From an uncultured Actinomycetes bacterium (GTDB lineage Bacteria > Actinomycetota > Actinomycetes > S36-B12), in NCBI GenBank assembly GCA_913061025.1, contig CAJXUJ010000033.1, positions 1-10,229 of the forward strand: a stretch of DNA of 10,229 nucleotides, given 5' to 3'. Both the position numbers and the translations under genes were made by a program. Under the pieces are notes generated by a model, which had not been told where the DNA came from, ran no database searches, and saw only the letters and a program-made list of their open reading frames with translations. Shown here piece by piece: positions 1-6,423 of this stretch (position 1 is the stretch's first letter; each line of letters starts with the position of its first letter).

Positions 1-917
1 ACCATCACCAGCCAGTTCCACATCATCCAGCATGCGGTCGTGTAATAGCAGACCCGATCGCCTGGGCGTATGTCGAGGTGGAGTCGCTGCTCAACAAGAT
101 CTTTGATCATCACACCGGCCGCGCTGTGCACGATGCACTTGGGCGCACCCGTGGTACCGCTGGAAAAGAGGATGAATCCCGGGTGATCGAAGTCCTGAGC
201 CGTCGTGACCAGTGGAACGACGTCGGATGCCCAGGTGGCCCACGCGTCATGTTCCCCTGCTTCACCTATCACCACAACGCGCTCTACATCAGCAAGCCCG
301 GTGAGCACCTCCGGAATCGACGGCCGCATGTCGAAGGTGCGGCCGCCGTAGGTGTAGGTGGAGCCGACAAGCAGCAGCCGTGGGTTCACTTGACCGAATC
401 GGTCGAGAACCCCGGCGGGGGCGAAATCTGGTGACGCCGTGCTCACGACCGCCCCGATCGACAACGCGGCCAGCGCCCAGATGACTACCTCGGGCACATT
501 CGGTGCCCACGCGGCAACGCGGTCCCGGGGTTCGATACCCGCCTGCCGCATGCGCGCGGCGACGGAGGCAACTTCTGCGCGCAACAGACCTCGCGTCCAG
601 GAGCGGCGTTTGCCGCTCTCGTCGACCCCCACCAGCACTTCGTCATCTGCGGGACCTGCGAGAAGCGTGTCGACGACGTTCAGCCGGGCATGGGGAAAGA
701 AACGCGCGTCGAGGAATTCTGAGCCCGGTTCGAACGCCCGATCTCCGGGCTCTCCCACGACACCACATTCATCCCACGCCCAGGACCAGAAAGCGTCGAG
801 GTCTCGAACGCTCGCGGCATGGGCTTCGGTGAAGTCCCGACTGCGCGAGGCCTCCATCCACCTGCGCATCGCTGCGCCCGAATCGGCGGACGGGGACCAC
901 AACACGTCATCCGGCAT
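1..917 (-). CDS. Acetoacetyl-CoA synthetase (acetoacetate-CoA ligase), N-terminal part, cut by window edge
   Basis: This is an ANL-superfamily adenylating enzyme that would activate acetoacetate with ATP and CoA in the cytoplasm. The frame is open from ATG 917 to base 1 (305 residues); the family is about 650 aa, so roughly the second half lies outside. Visible landmarks are FFPHARLN (73-80), the segment GVLDRFGQVNP (169-179), TYTYGGRTFD (187-196), the phosphate-binding loop FSSGTTGAPK (251-260) and TTACWMMWNWLV (293-304). GVLDRFGQ, YGG..FD and WMMWNWLV are typical of acetoacetyl-CoA synthetases rather than acetyl-CoA synthetases. The start is supported by a weak GGCAGG about 8 nt upstream; ATG 910 is out of frame. 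It begins 30 nt after the molybdoenzyme stop, on the same strand and with no visible terminator, so it is probably cotranscribed with the sulfur genes. Its link to sulfur metabolism is unclear. Confidence 0.9.
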   Translation of the reverse strand, partial: MPDDVLWSPSADSGAAMRRWMEASRSRDFTEAHAASVRDLDAFWSWAWDECGVVGEPGDRAFEPGSEFLDARFFPHARLNVVDTLLAGPADDEVLVGVDESGKRRSWTRGLLRAEVASVAARMRQAGIEPRDRVAAWAPNVPEVVIWALAALSIGAVVSTASPDFAPAGVLDRFGQVNPRLLLVGSTYTYGGRTFDMRPSIPEVLTGLADVERVVVIGEAGEHDAWATWASDVVPLVTTAQDFDHPGFILFSSGTTGAPKCIVHSAAGVMIKDLVEQRLHLDIRPGDRVCYYTTACWMMWNWLVM

Positions 918-947
918 GCGCGCAGCCTGCCAGATACGAGCTCAGTA

Positions 948-3851
948 CTACGCGTTGTCGTCTGGCAAACGGTTGTCCGTGTAGTACGCGCGAACCTGAG
1001 GCATGACGTTGCGCATCATGAACAGCGGACGGCGCAGACCCTCGGCGTTGGGGCCGGGGCGGGTCTTGTCCATCCACGCGCGGTAAACCTCACGGGACTT
1101 GTTCGTGTCGACGACGACATCTCCGTACTTGTCCTCGTCGTGGGCCTTCTCGATGCGCACCTTCTGGTGCCAGCAGTGCATGCCGGACCAGGTATCCGGG
1201 TGCACACCGAAGGCGAGGTTCTGATGAACGCCCGGGTCTTCCCAATTGATGCGCGTGGAATCGGCGTCCTCGCTGACGAAGGGCTTGATGCCCTCGACGT
1301 ACCGGAGCCGCCAGCGACCATCATCGAGCTTGCCGACGTTCACCTTGCCGGTCACCCAACGGCTACCGGCATCATCGGTGGTGCGCCAACGACCCATGTG
1401 GTGGGACAAAGCGCTGACACCAGGACGGATGCCTTCGGTGGCCCAAATGCGGGCGACGAAGTAGCCGATCTCGGTATTCACGCGGACCATGTCGCCGGTG
1501 TCGATCCCTAACTTCTGAGCATCGATCGGGTTCATCCACATCGGGTGCTTGTTCGAAATTTCGTTCAGGTACTTGGCGTTACCCGAGCGAGTATGGATGA
1601 GCGTCGGCAGCCGGAAGGTCGGCACCAGCACCATCTCACCTTGCGAATCGTCAAGTTCGTGGTGCGAGACGTGCGAGGTGATGTAGCAAGGAGTGGCGTA
1701 TTCGCGCCAGCCGAAGGAATCCATCGACGGCGAGAACAACTCCAGTTTGCGCGATGGGGTGAGCCAGCCGGCTACCTTCGATCCATCCTCGAGTTGGACT
1801 CCCACCGCACCCGGCTCCCCGACGAGAGGCTTCTGCGTCTCAGGGGTGTACGGCTTGCGGAGGACACCCTCGGCATCGGGCTCGGCGCCTTCGAGTTCGG
1901 CCTCGGTGAGCGGGCGCTCGTCCTGCCGGTAGAGACCGTTGGCGATCTCCACCGCGCCGTACTTGCGCATGTACTCCAGGGGAGTGAGGCCGAGCTTCTC
2001 GGCCTTCTCGGGCAATCCGGGAACCTGGTTGTCGAAGATCCAGCCGTAGTAGTCGTCCACGGTGACCTTCTCGCCCGGACGTCCGGGGGCCTCGAAGTAC
2101 TTGCGGATGCCGAGCTCGCCGGTGGGGTCGATACGCCAGGAAAGCTCGATCCAGAACTCGGTCTCTTCCCAGACCTCGCCCGGGTTCGCGTCGCGAGTAT
2201 CACCGATCTTCTCGCCCATCTTCTCGAGCGCGACACGGCGGACCGGCTGACGGAAGCCCAGCCACTTGCCGGCGTACTGCTCGTAGGACTGGGTGTCGTG
2301 CCGCTCGGTGCTGTGCCCGAAGGGAAGGACGTAGTCGGCCCACACCGCGGTCTCGTTCCAGGTGGGCGTCATTGCCACATGGCAGCCGACGAGGTCCTCG
2401 TCGGACAGGGCCTCGATCCAGCTGAAGCCATCCGGGTTGGTCCACACCGGGTTGTAAACGCGGGTGAAGTATGTATCGACCTTTCCGCGGCCCTCCATCA
2501 GGAAGTGCGGGAGAAGGATCGACAACTCGTTGGTCGACATCGGAAATTCCTTCGGCCACAGCAACTCGTTCCACGAGTCGTGACCGCCGGGCATCGTCGG
2601 GCCGTGTGGGATGAACTTGTTCCACCCGTTGGGGCTGGTGCCGCCCTTCTTGCCGACGCTGCCGGTCAGCACGGTCAGGAAGAACAGCGCGCGAGCGACG
2701 GTCCAGCCACCGAGGTTGCCCGCCGATGCCGCACGCCAGGTGTGGGCGGCCATTTTGCCGCCACAGCCGGCGACGATCTCCGCCACGCGCTCCACCTGAT
2801 CCACGGGAATCCGACATTCCTCGGCGGCGAACTCGAAGGTGTACTGGGCGTAGTCGTCGGTCAGTGCCTTCTTGAATGCCTCGAAGTCCTCTGCCGGGAG
2901 ATCCGGGTGCAGTTCGCGCATGTAGGTCTTCCAGTTGACCCACCGGTGCATGTAGTCCCAGTCGACCTGGTCGGTACGCATCAGGTACGCGGCCACCGCG
3001 AGCAGGAGTGCGGCTTCACTGCCGGGCCAGGTCGGAACCCATTCATCGGCGTGCGATGCCGTGTTGGACAACCGCGGATCGAGAACGACGAGCTTGGCGC
3101 CGCCACGAACCTTGGCGTCCATGATGCGCTGAGCGTGCGGGTTGAAGTAGTGGCCGGACTCCAGGTGAGCCGACACCAGGAAGATCACGTTGGCGTTTTG
3201 GTGATCGGGCGACGGGCGGTCGTAGCCACCCCATACGGAGTAACCGAAGCGCGCACCCGCTGAACAGATGTTGGTGTGGGTGTTGTTGCCGTCTACGCCC
3301 CAGGTGAGCAGCACGCGCTCGATGAAGCCATCTTCGCCGTGGCGGCCAACGTGGTACATCACCTCGTTGCGGCGGTCCTCTTGGATCGCCTTACGGATGC
3401 GACCGGCAACGTCATCGAGGACGTCGTCCCACGAGACCCGCTCGAACTTGGCCTCACCACGCTTACCCACCCGCTTCATCGGGTAGAGGATCCGCTCGGG
3501 GTCGCTGGTCTGGTTGATCGTGGCCGGGCCCTTGGCGCAGTTGCGGCCACGGGAACCCGGATGCGCCGGGTTGCCCTCGATCTTGACGACCTCTTTGGTC
3601 TCCTTGTCCACGAAAGCGAGCAGACCGCACGCGGACTCACAGTTGAAGCACGTGGTCGGAACCAGCATGTAGTGCTTCTCGACCTTGCGCGGGTGGGCCT
3701 TGGCGTCGTACATGACGACGTCGTCCCACTCCTCGACCGGCGGGTAGTTCGACACGGTCTCGCGGATGCGCAACCCGTAGTGCTCGGGGTTGTCCGGCCC
3801 CACCGGCGAGGCCGCGGGGCGGTGCATGGTCTCCGGATCACGAGGAGTCAT
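948..3851 (-). CDS. Cytoplasmic molybdopterin (bis-MGD) oxidoreductase, SoeA/Psr-like catalytic subunit
   Basis: Catalytic subunit of the DMSO-reductase superfamily, 967 aa. A [4Fe-4S] site near the N-terminus uses C68, C71, C75 and C105 (CFNCESAC, then CAKG). Substrate-domain motifs follow; C195 in HTNICSAGARFG is the likely Mo ligand, as in polysulfide reductase and related enzymes. The C-terminal dinucleotide-binding domain starts near MVLVPTFRLPTL and includes NEISNKHPMWMN. There is no twin-arginine or other signal peptide, so the enzyme should stay in the cytoplasm, unlike exported PsrA/PhsA. Size and location fit SoeA, the sulfite-oxidising subunit of SoeABC. The next upstream gene supplies the Fe-S and membrane parts. 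ATG 3851 has GGAAGG about 10 nt upstream. The 73-nt gap to the preceding stop is the widest in the operon, and I see no promoter in it. Family membership is certain; sulfite oxidation is inferred from neighbours. A thiosulfate, polysulfide or tetrathionate reductase is the alternative. Confidence 0.9.
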   Translation of the reverse strand: MTPRDPETMHRPAASPVGPDNPEHYGLRIRETVSNYPPVEEWDDVVMYDAKAHPRKVEKHYMLVPTTCFNCESACGLLAFVDKETKEVVKIEGNPAHPGSRGRNCAKGPATINQTSDPERILYPMKRVGKRGEAKFERVSWDDVLDDVAGRIRKAIQEDRRNEVMYHVGRHGEDGFIERVLLTWGVDGNNTHTNICSAGARFGYSVWGGYDRPSPDHQNANVIFLVSAHLESGHYFNPHAQRIMDAKVRGGAKLVVLDPRLSNTASHADEWVPTWPGSEAALLLAVAAYLMRTDQVDWDYMHRWVNWKTYMRELHPDLPAEDFEAFKKALTDDYAQYTFEFAAEECRIPVDQVERVAEIVAGCGGKMAAHTWRAASAGNLGGWTVARALFFLTVLTGSVGKKGGTSPNGWNKFIPHGPTMPGGHDSWNELLWPKEFPMSTNELSILLPHFLMEGRGKVDTYFTRVYNPVWTNPDGFSWIEALSDEDLVGCHVAMTPTWNETAVWADYVLPFGHSTERHDTQSYEQYAGKWLGFRQPVRRVALEKMGEKIGDTRDANPGEVWEETEFWIELSWRIDPTGELGIRKYFEAPGRPGEKVTVDDYYGWIFDNQVPGLPEKAEKLGLTPLEYMRKYGAVEIANGLYRQDERPLTEAELEGAEPDAEGVLRKPYTPETQKPLVGEPGAVGVQLEDGSKVAGWLTPSRKLELFSPSMDSFGWREYATPCYITSHVSHHELDDSQGEMVLVPTFRLPTLIHTRSGNAKYLNEISNKHPMWMNPIDAQKLGIDTGDMVRVNTEIGYFVARIWATEGIRPGVSALSHHMGRWRTTDDAGSRWVTGKVNVGKLDDGRWRLRYVEGIKPFVSEDADSTRINWEDPGVHQNLAFGVHPDTWSGMHCWHQKVRIEKAHDEDKYGDVVVDTNKSREVYRAWMDKTRPGPNAEGLRRPLFMMRNVMPQVRAYYTDNRLPDDNA

Positions 3852-3924
3852 CGGATTCGTGCCTTCCGTTCGATTGTTGCAAGGACGTACGGTCTTGGTG
3901 GGACGAGCTTTCTACTCTCAGTGT

Positions 3925-5466
3925 CTACGAAAGCGGCGGATCTTGCGCGGCCATGACGAACACCCTCTCGTGGAGGATGAGCGCCGGCTGGACGAGCAAT
4001 CCGGCCACAGCGGCGAACACCACAGCACCACCGAGGGCTGCGGGGAGCGCCACGAGCGCGCCGAGGATCGACAGCAGAATTGAGCCACCCCAGAACTGGG
4101 CGCGGTAGCGCCCGTGGGTGATGGCGTGGGCGGCCATCTCCGCATTCCGAGTGGCGTGGGTTCCGCCGAATTCCACGGCTGTGATCAGCAGGTGCGCGAC
4201 AACGCCGACGATCAACGCCCACGCCAGCCACTGCATGGTGGCCGCGTCGGCACTGATGATCAGGCCGACGACGAGCAAAGCGCCCGAGCCGACCATGACG
4301 GCCTGAGCCAGCAGGTGCCAGAACAGCACCGGCGACTGCCACAGGTCGCGGCCCTCGGCTTGACCGAACAGGAACGCGGTGTACCCCGCGACCATGGCAC
4401 CGGCAGGAATAGCGATCCACGCAAGCCAGGTGAGCCACTCGGTGAAGTTGGCGATACCGAGCAGGTCGGCGGCACCGATGAGGAACCACACCCCGCCGAG
4501 TGCAGCACCGATGCCCAGGAAGATGCCGCCGATGGCCAACCAGGACGTCTTGTTGATCATTCGTGGATCGAGCAAATAAATGAAGCGCTTGGGCTGCTTC
4601 AGGTCCCAGATCAACAGCACGGCGGTGATCGCCAAGAATGCTTCGGTCAAGAACGGGGCAACCGTGCTGACCAGTGCGCTGGTGTCACCAAGCAACAGGA
4701 CGATCAGTCCCGCGAGGGCGAGCGAACCTGCAGCGATCGACTTGGTCCACAGGTAGGTCCACACCTTCCAGCCCCACGGACGGGGGTGTGAGGTGTTGAG
4801 TGTGAGCCGCGCGTTGCTCAGCGGATCACCCGGAAGTTCGGCAGCGGTTTCCAAGCGCAGTGGATCGGCGTTGGCCCAGAGGTACGTGCCGTCCACCGGA
4901 GCCGCCAGCGGATCAAGCACCGTCTGGTCTGCGCCGACGTAATAGGTGTTGGGACGCGTCCCCTGCTCGGGTGTGCGCACGTTCACCGGCTCGATGCTCA
5001 GGAACTTGCTGATGCCACTGGTGGGATCGTCGATGTCGCCCATCCAAATGGACTCGGTCGGGCAGACCTGAACGCAGGCCGGCTCGAGTCCCTGGTCGAT
5101 GCGATGAGCACAGAAGTTGCACTTGGCCGCTGTGTTCGTGTTCGCGTCAATGTAGATGGCGTCGTACGGGCAGGCCTGCATGCACATCTTGCAGCCAATA
5201 CAGCGCTCGTTATCGAAGTCAACGATGCCATCCGGGCGGATGAAGAGAGCCTCAGTGGGACAGCCCTTCACACACGGTGCGTCGGTGCAGTGGTTGCACC
5301 GCATAACACCCATCTCGCGGGTGGTGTTCGGGTACTCACCTTTGTCGACGTACTTAACCCAGGTGCGGAACTGTCCTACCGGAACGTCGTGCTCTGTCTT
5401 GCACGCAACTGTGCAGGCATGGCAGCCAATACAGGTGCGTTGATCGATTGCGAAGCCGTAGCGCAC
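3925..5466 (-). CDS. Fused four-[4Fe-4S] ferredoxin and NrfD/DmsC-like membrane anchor (SoeB-SoeC-like fusion)
   Basis: Electron-transfer partner of the molybdoenzyme downstream, 513 aa. Residues 1-140 carry 16 cysteines in four groups (C12/15/18/22, C57/60/65/69, C89/92/95/99, C116/119/131/135), the pattern of DmsB/PsrB/SoeB subunits with four [4Fe-4S] clusters. Residues about 140-240 form a polar linker. Residues about 243-495 hold about eight hydrophobic segments, as expected for an NrfD/PsrC/DmsC-type quinone-reactive anchor. In most systems these are two separate polypeptides; here one frame reads through both with no stop. The start is GTG 5466, 4 nt after the tusA stop, with only a weak purine-rich stretch upstream; MRYGFAIDQRTCIGC is the usual N-terminus of this family. 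No signal peptide is visible, so the Fe-S part should face the cytoplasm with the catalytic subunit. Likely role: passing electrons between the Mo site and the quinone pool. Confidence 0.88.
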   Translation of the reverse strand: MRYGFAIDQRTCIGCHACTVACKTEHDVPVGQFRTWVKYVDKGEYPNTTREMGVMRCNHCTDAPCVKGCPTEALFIRPDGIVDFDNERCIGCKMCMQACPYDAIYIDANTNTAAKCNFCAHRIDQGLEPACVQVCPTESIWMGDIDDPTSGISKFLSIEPVNVRTPEQGTRPNTYYVGADQTVLDPLAAPVDGTYLWANADPLRLETAAELPGDPLSNARLTLNTSHPRPWGWKVWTYLWTKSIAAGSLALAGLIVLLLGDTSALVSTVAPFLTEAFLAITAVLLIWDLKQPKRFIYLLDPRMINKTSWLAIGGIFLGIGAALGGVWFLIGAADLLGIANFTEWLTWLAWIAIPAGAMVAGYTAFLFGQAEGRDLWQSPVLFWHLLAQAVMVGSGALLVVGLIISADAATMQWLAWALIVGVVAHLLITAVEFGGTHATRNAEMAAHAITHGRYRAQFWGGSILLSILGALVALPAALGGAVVFAAVAGLLVQPALILHERVFVMAAQDPPLS

Positions 5467-5470
5467 GCAA

Positions 5471-5701
5471 TCACTTCTTTCGCACGAGGAAGCGCATGAC
5501 GTCGCCTTCCTCGCTGGACTCGACGAGCTCGTTACCAGTCTGATCGACCCAGGCCGGGATGTCGGAGCGGGCGCCGTTGTCGGTGGCCTCGATCAGCATC
5601 GTTTCCCCGGGCTGAAGTTCCTTGGCGGCCTTCGCCGTCATCAGAACGGGCATCGGGCAGGACTGCCCTTTGGCATCAACGGTGGTCGTCGGATTTTCCA
5701 T
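5471..5701 (-). CDS. tusA: TusA/SirA-family sulfurtransferase
   Basis: A 76-aa protein with the TusA signature: a short beta strand, then the CPxP motif CPMP at C15-P18 and a helix (VLMTAKAAKEL). C15 is the only cysteine and would carry the persulfide passed between sulfurtransferases in the cytoplasm. The C-terminal half (EATDNGARSDIPAWVDQTGNEL) fits the family fold. Start ATG 5701 is preceded by GAAAGG about 8 nt upstream. It sits between dsrE2-like and molybdoenzyme genes; TusA next to rhodanese and DsrE2 is a recurring set in sulfur oxidisers, where it relays sulfane sulfur rather than modifying tRNA. That dissimilatory role is inferred from context. Confidence 0.9.
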   Translation of the reverse strand: MENPTTTVDAKGQSCPMPVLMTAKAAKELQPGETMLIEATDNGARSDIPAWVDQTGNELVESSEEGDVMRFLVRKK

Positions 5702-5746
5702 GGCGTTCGCCTTTCGGTGCGATTGTGTGAGAAATGGAAGTCGGTT

Positions 5747-6247
5747 CTAGATGAACAGGCTGATGTTGGAGTTGGACATCTTCTTCAGCGCGGTAGCGGC
5801 TCCGACCGGGTCGCCGAGACCGTCCACCATTTGATCGTTCTCGATGCCAAGGAGATCCATGGTCATCTGACACGGCCACATGTTCACGCCCATGTCTTGG
5901 GCCATGCCGAAGAGTTCCTCTGGCGGCATCAGGTTGTTCTTCTTGGCAACCTTGCGCATCATCCAACTGCCCATGCCGCCCATGTTGAGCTTGCTGAGCT
6001 TGGCCTTCTTCATGCCGGGGGCGTTCATCCCCGCGAGCATCTTGGTCATGGCGTCGTAACCAGTAATGCGGACGTCGTCCTTGACCAGCGGGAAGAGTCC
6101 CCAGAAAGTGAAGAAGACAGTGACGTCCATGCCGTTGGCGGCGGCCGTCGAACTCAGGATCGTGGTAGGCCAAAGCTTGTCGAGATCACCGCTGAAGGCG
6201 ATGATCGTCATGGACTCAGGCTCGGTGTTCATGGGTGTGTCAGTCAT
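5747..6247 (-). CDS. DsrE2-type sulfur-carrier protein (DsrE/DsrF/DrsH-like, DrsE_2 family)
   Basis: A 166-aa protein and the first gene of the minus-strand operon. It shows the DsrE2 hallmarks FFTFWGLFPLVK (45-56), a Met- and Lys-rich middle segment (SKLNMGGMGSWMMRK, 85-99) and CQMTMDLLGI (126-135). C126 is the only cysteine and the expected persulfide carrier. There are 20 methionines in 166 residues, most of them in the central segment; I regard this as a family trait rather than an anomaly. ATG 6247 is chosen because a strong GGAGGA (complement of 6254-6259) lies about 6 nt upstream; M6 and M13 have nothing comparable. The gene is followed after 45 nt by tusA. DsrE2 proteins are thought to cooperate with TusA and rhodanese in cytoplasmic sulfur transfer. 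Confidence 0.85.
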   Translation of the reverse strand: MTDTPMNTEPESMTIIAFSGDLDKLWPTTILSSTAAANGMDVTVFFTFWGLFPLVKDDVRITGYDAMTKMLAGMNAPGMKKAKLSKLNMGGMGSWMMRKVAKKNNLMPPEELFGMAQDMGVNMWPCQMTMDLLGIENDQMVDGLGDPVGAATALKKMSNSNISLFI

Positions 6248-6263
6248 GGAATCTCCTCCGGGT

Positions 6264-6314
6264 CTAGGGCGACGGTAGATGTCCGGACACCCCCAGGCAA
6301 GGGTTTCGGCGCAT
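6264..6314 (-). other. Possible 16-codon leader ORF ahead of the sulfur operon
   Basis: Inside the presumed leader, ATG 6314 opens a frame encoding MRRNPCLGVSGHLPSP and ends in TAG at 6264-6266, 16 nt before the dsrE2-like start codon. It has one Cys codon. The only ribosome-site candidate is a weak GGGAA touching the start codon, and that GGGAA is also an arm of the alternative leader hairpin. Actinobacteria are known to use short leader peptides and cysteine-responsive attenuation before sulfur genes. This one lacks a Cys run and the HVDLR-type motif seen in some Streptomyces leader peptides. It may be a chance ORF. Confidence 0.2.
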
Positions 6315-6343
6315 TTCCCGAAAAATTCGGGGAATTGCTTCCC
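6315..6343 (-). promoter_or_regulatory. Mutually exclusive hairpins in the operon leader
   Basis: Read on the minus strand, GGGAA-GCAA-TTCCC (6343-6330) makes a 5-bp stem closed by a GNRA-type tetraloop. The same TTCCC can instead join the downstream half, TTCCC-C-GAA / TTT / TTC-GGGAA (6334-6315), an 8-bp stem with one bulged C. The two cannot form together because both use 6330-6334. A simpler CCCGAA-AAA-TTCGGG repeat (6317-6331, plus strand) is part of the second form. This could be RNA-level control or DNA binding sites; the pairing is seen, the role is inferred. Confidence 0.35.
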
Positions 6344-6364
6344 TCACCGACATGATCGTATTAG
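6335..6364 (+). promoter_or_regulatory. Putative sigma70-like promoter of the rhodanese-dioxygenase/arsR transcript
   Basis: TTGCTT (6335-6340), an 18-bp spacer and TATTAG (6359-6364) resemble -35 and -10 elements. Transcription would start near 6371, at the left edge of the 18-bp inverted repeat, leaving about 53 nt to ATG 6424. The -10 shares its first bases with the -10 proposed on the other strand. Called by eye, without experimental support. Confidence 0.4.
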
Positions 6365-6382
6365 CGTCTGCGCATATGTCAA
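6355..6382 (-). promoter_or_regulatory. Putative sigma70-like promoter of the sulfur operon
   Basis: On the minus strand a perfect consensus -35, TTGACA (complement of 6377-6382), is followed after 16 bp by TACGAT (complement of 6355-6360). That is a good match to the T-A----T pattern of actinobacterial -10 boxes. Transcription would begin near 6348, giving a leader of about 100 nt before the dsrE2-like gene. The -35 lies inside the inverted repeat at 6370-6387, so a bound repressor would hide it. Confidence 0.5.
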
Positions 6383-6387
6383 TGCGC
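6370..6387. promoter_or_regulatory. Candidate ArsR operator, 18-bp inverted repeat
   Basis: GCGCAT-ATGTCA-ATGCGC is a perfect 6-bp inverted repeat with a 6-bp spacer. It spans the -35 of the minus-strand promoter and the expected start site of the plus-strand promoter, so one dimer could repress both directions. The gene second in the plus-strand unit encodes an ArsR-family repressor, the natural candidate. Size and symmetry suit a winged-helix dimer; that this protein binds here is inference. Confidence 0.5.
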
Positions 6388-6423
6388 CCGGATGGCTACG
6401 TCAGCGCGCCCAGGAGGTAAGAA

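Noticed and set aside
439..1511. Overlapping plus-strand open frames at 439-984 and 819-1511
   Set aside because: They are shadows of the acetoacetyl-CoA synthetase and molybdoenzyme genes on the other strand and show no family motif.
1545..3263. Long plus-strand open frame of 572 codons
   Set aside because: It lies antisense to the molybdoenzyme, whose frame has clear family motifs throughout. Long antisense frames are expected where third codon positions are G/C-rich.
948..3851. Possible selenocysteine molybdoenzyme
   Set aside because: The likely ligand position is an ordinary Cys codon in a frame with no internal TGA.
3276..4791. Plus-strand open frames at 3276-3956 and 4114-4791
   Set aside because: They are antisense to the molybdoenzyme start and the membrane-anchor domain, and their composition is low-complexity.
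5747..6247. Unusually high methionine content in the DsrE2-like protein (20 of 166)
   Set aside because: A Met-rich central segment with SK-NMGG--MMK-like sequence is familiar from DsrE2 proteins, so it supports the family call rather than being an anomaly.
6280..6289. Perfect 10-bp palindrome TGTCCGGACA
   Set aside because: It is short, single copy and GC-rich, far from the promoters; chance cannot be excluded and nothing links it to a regulator.
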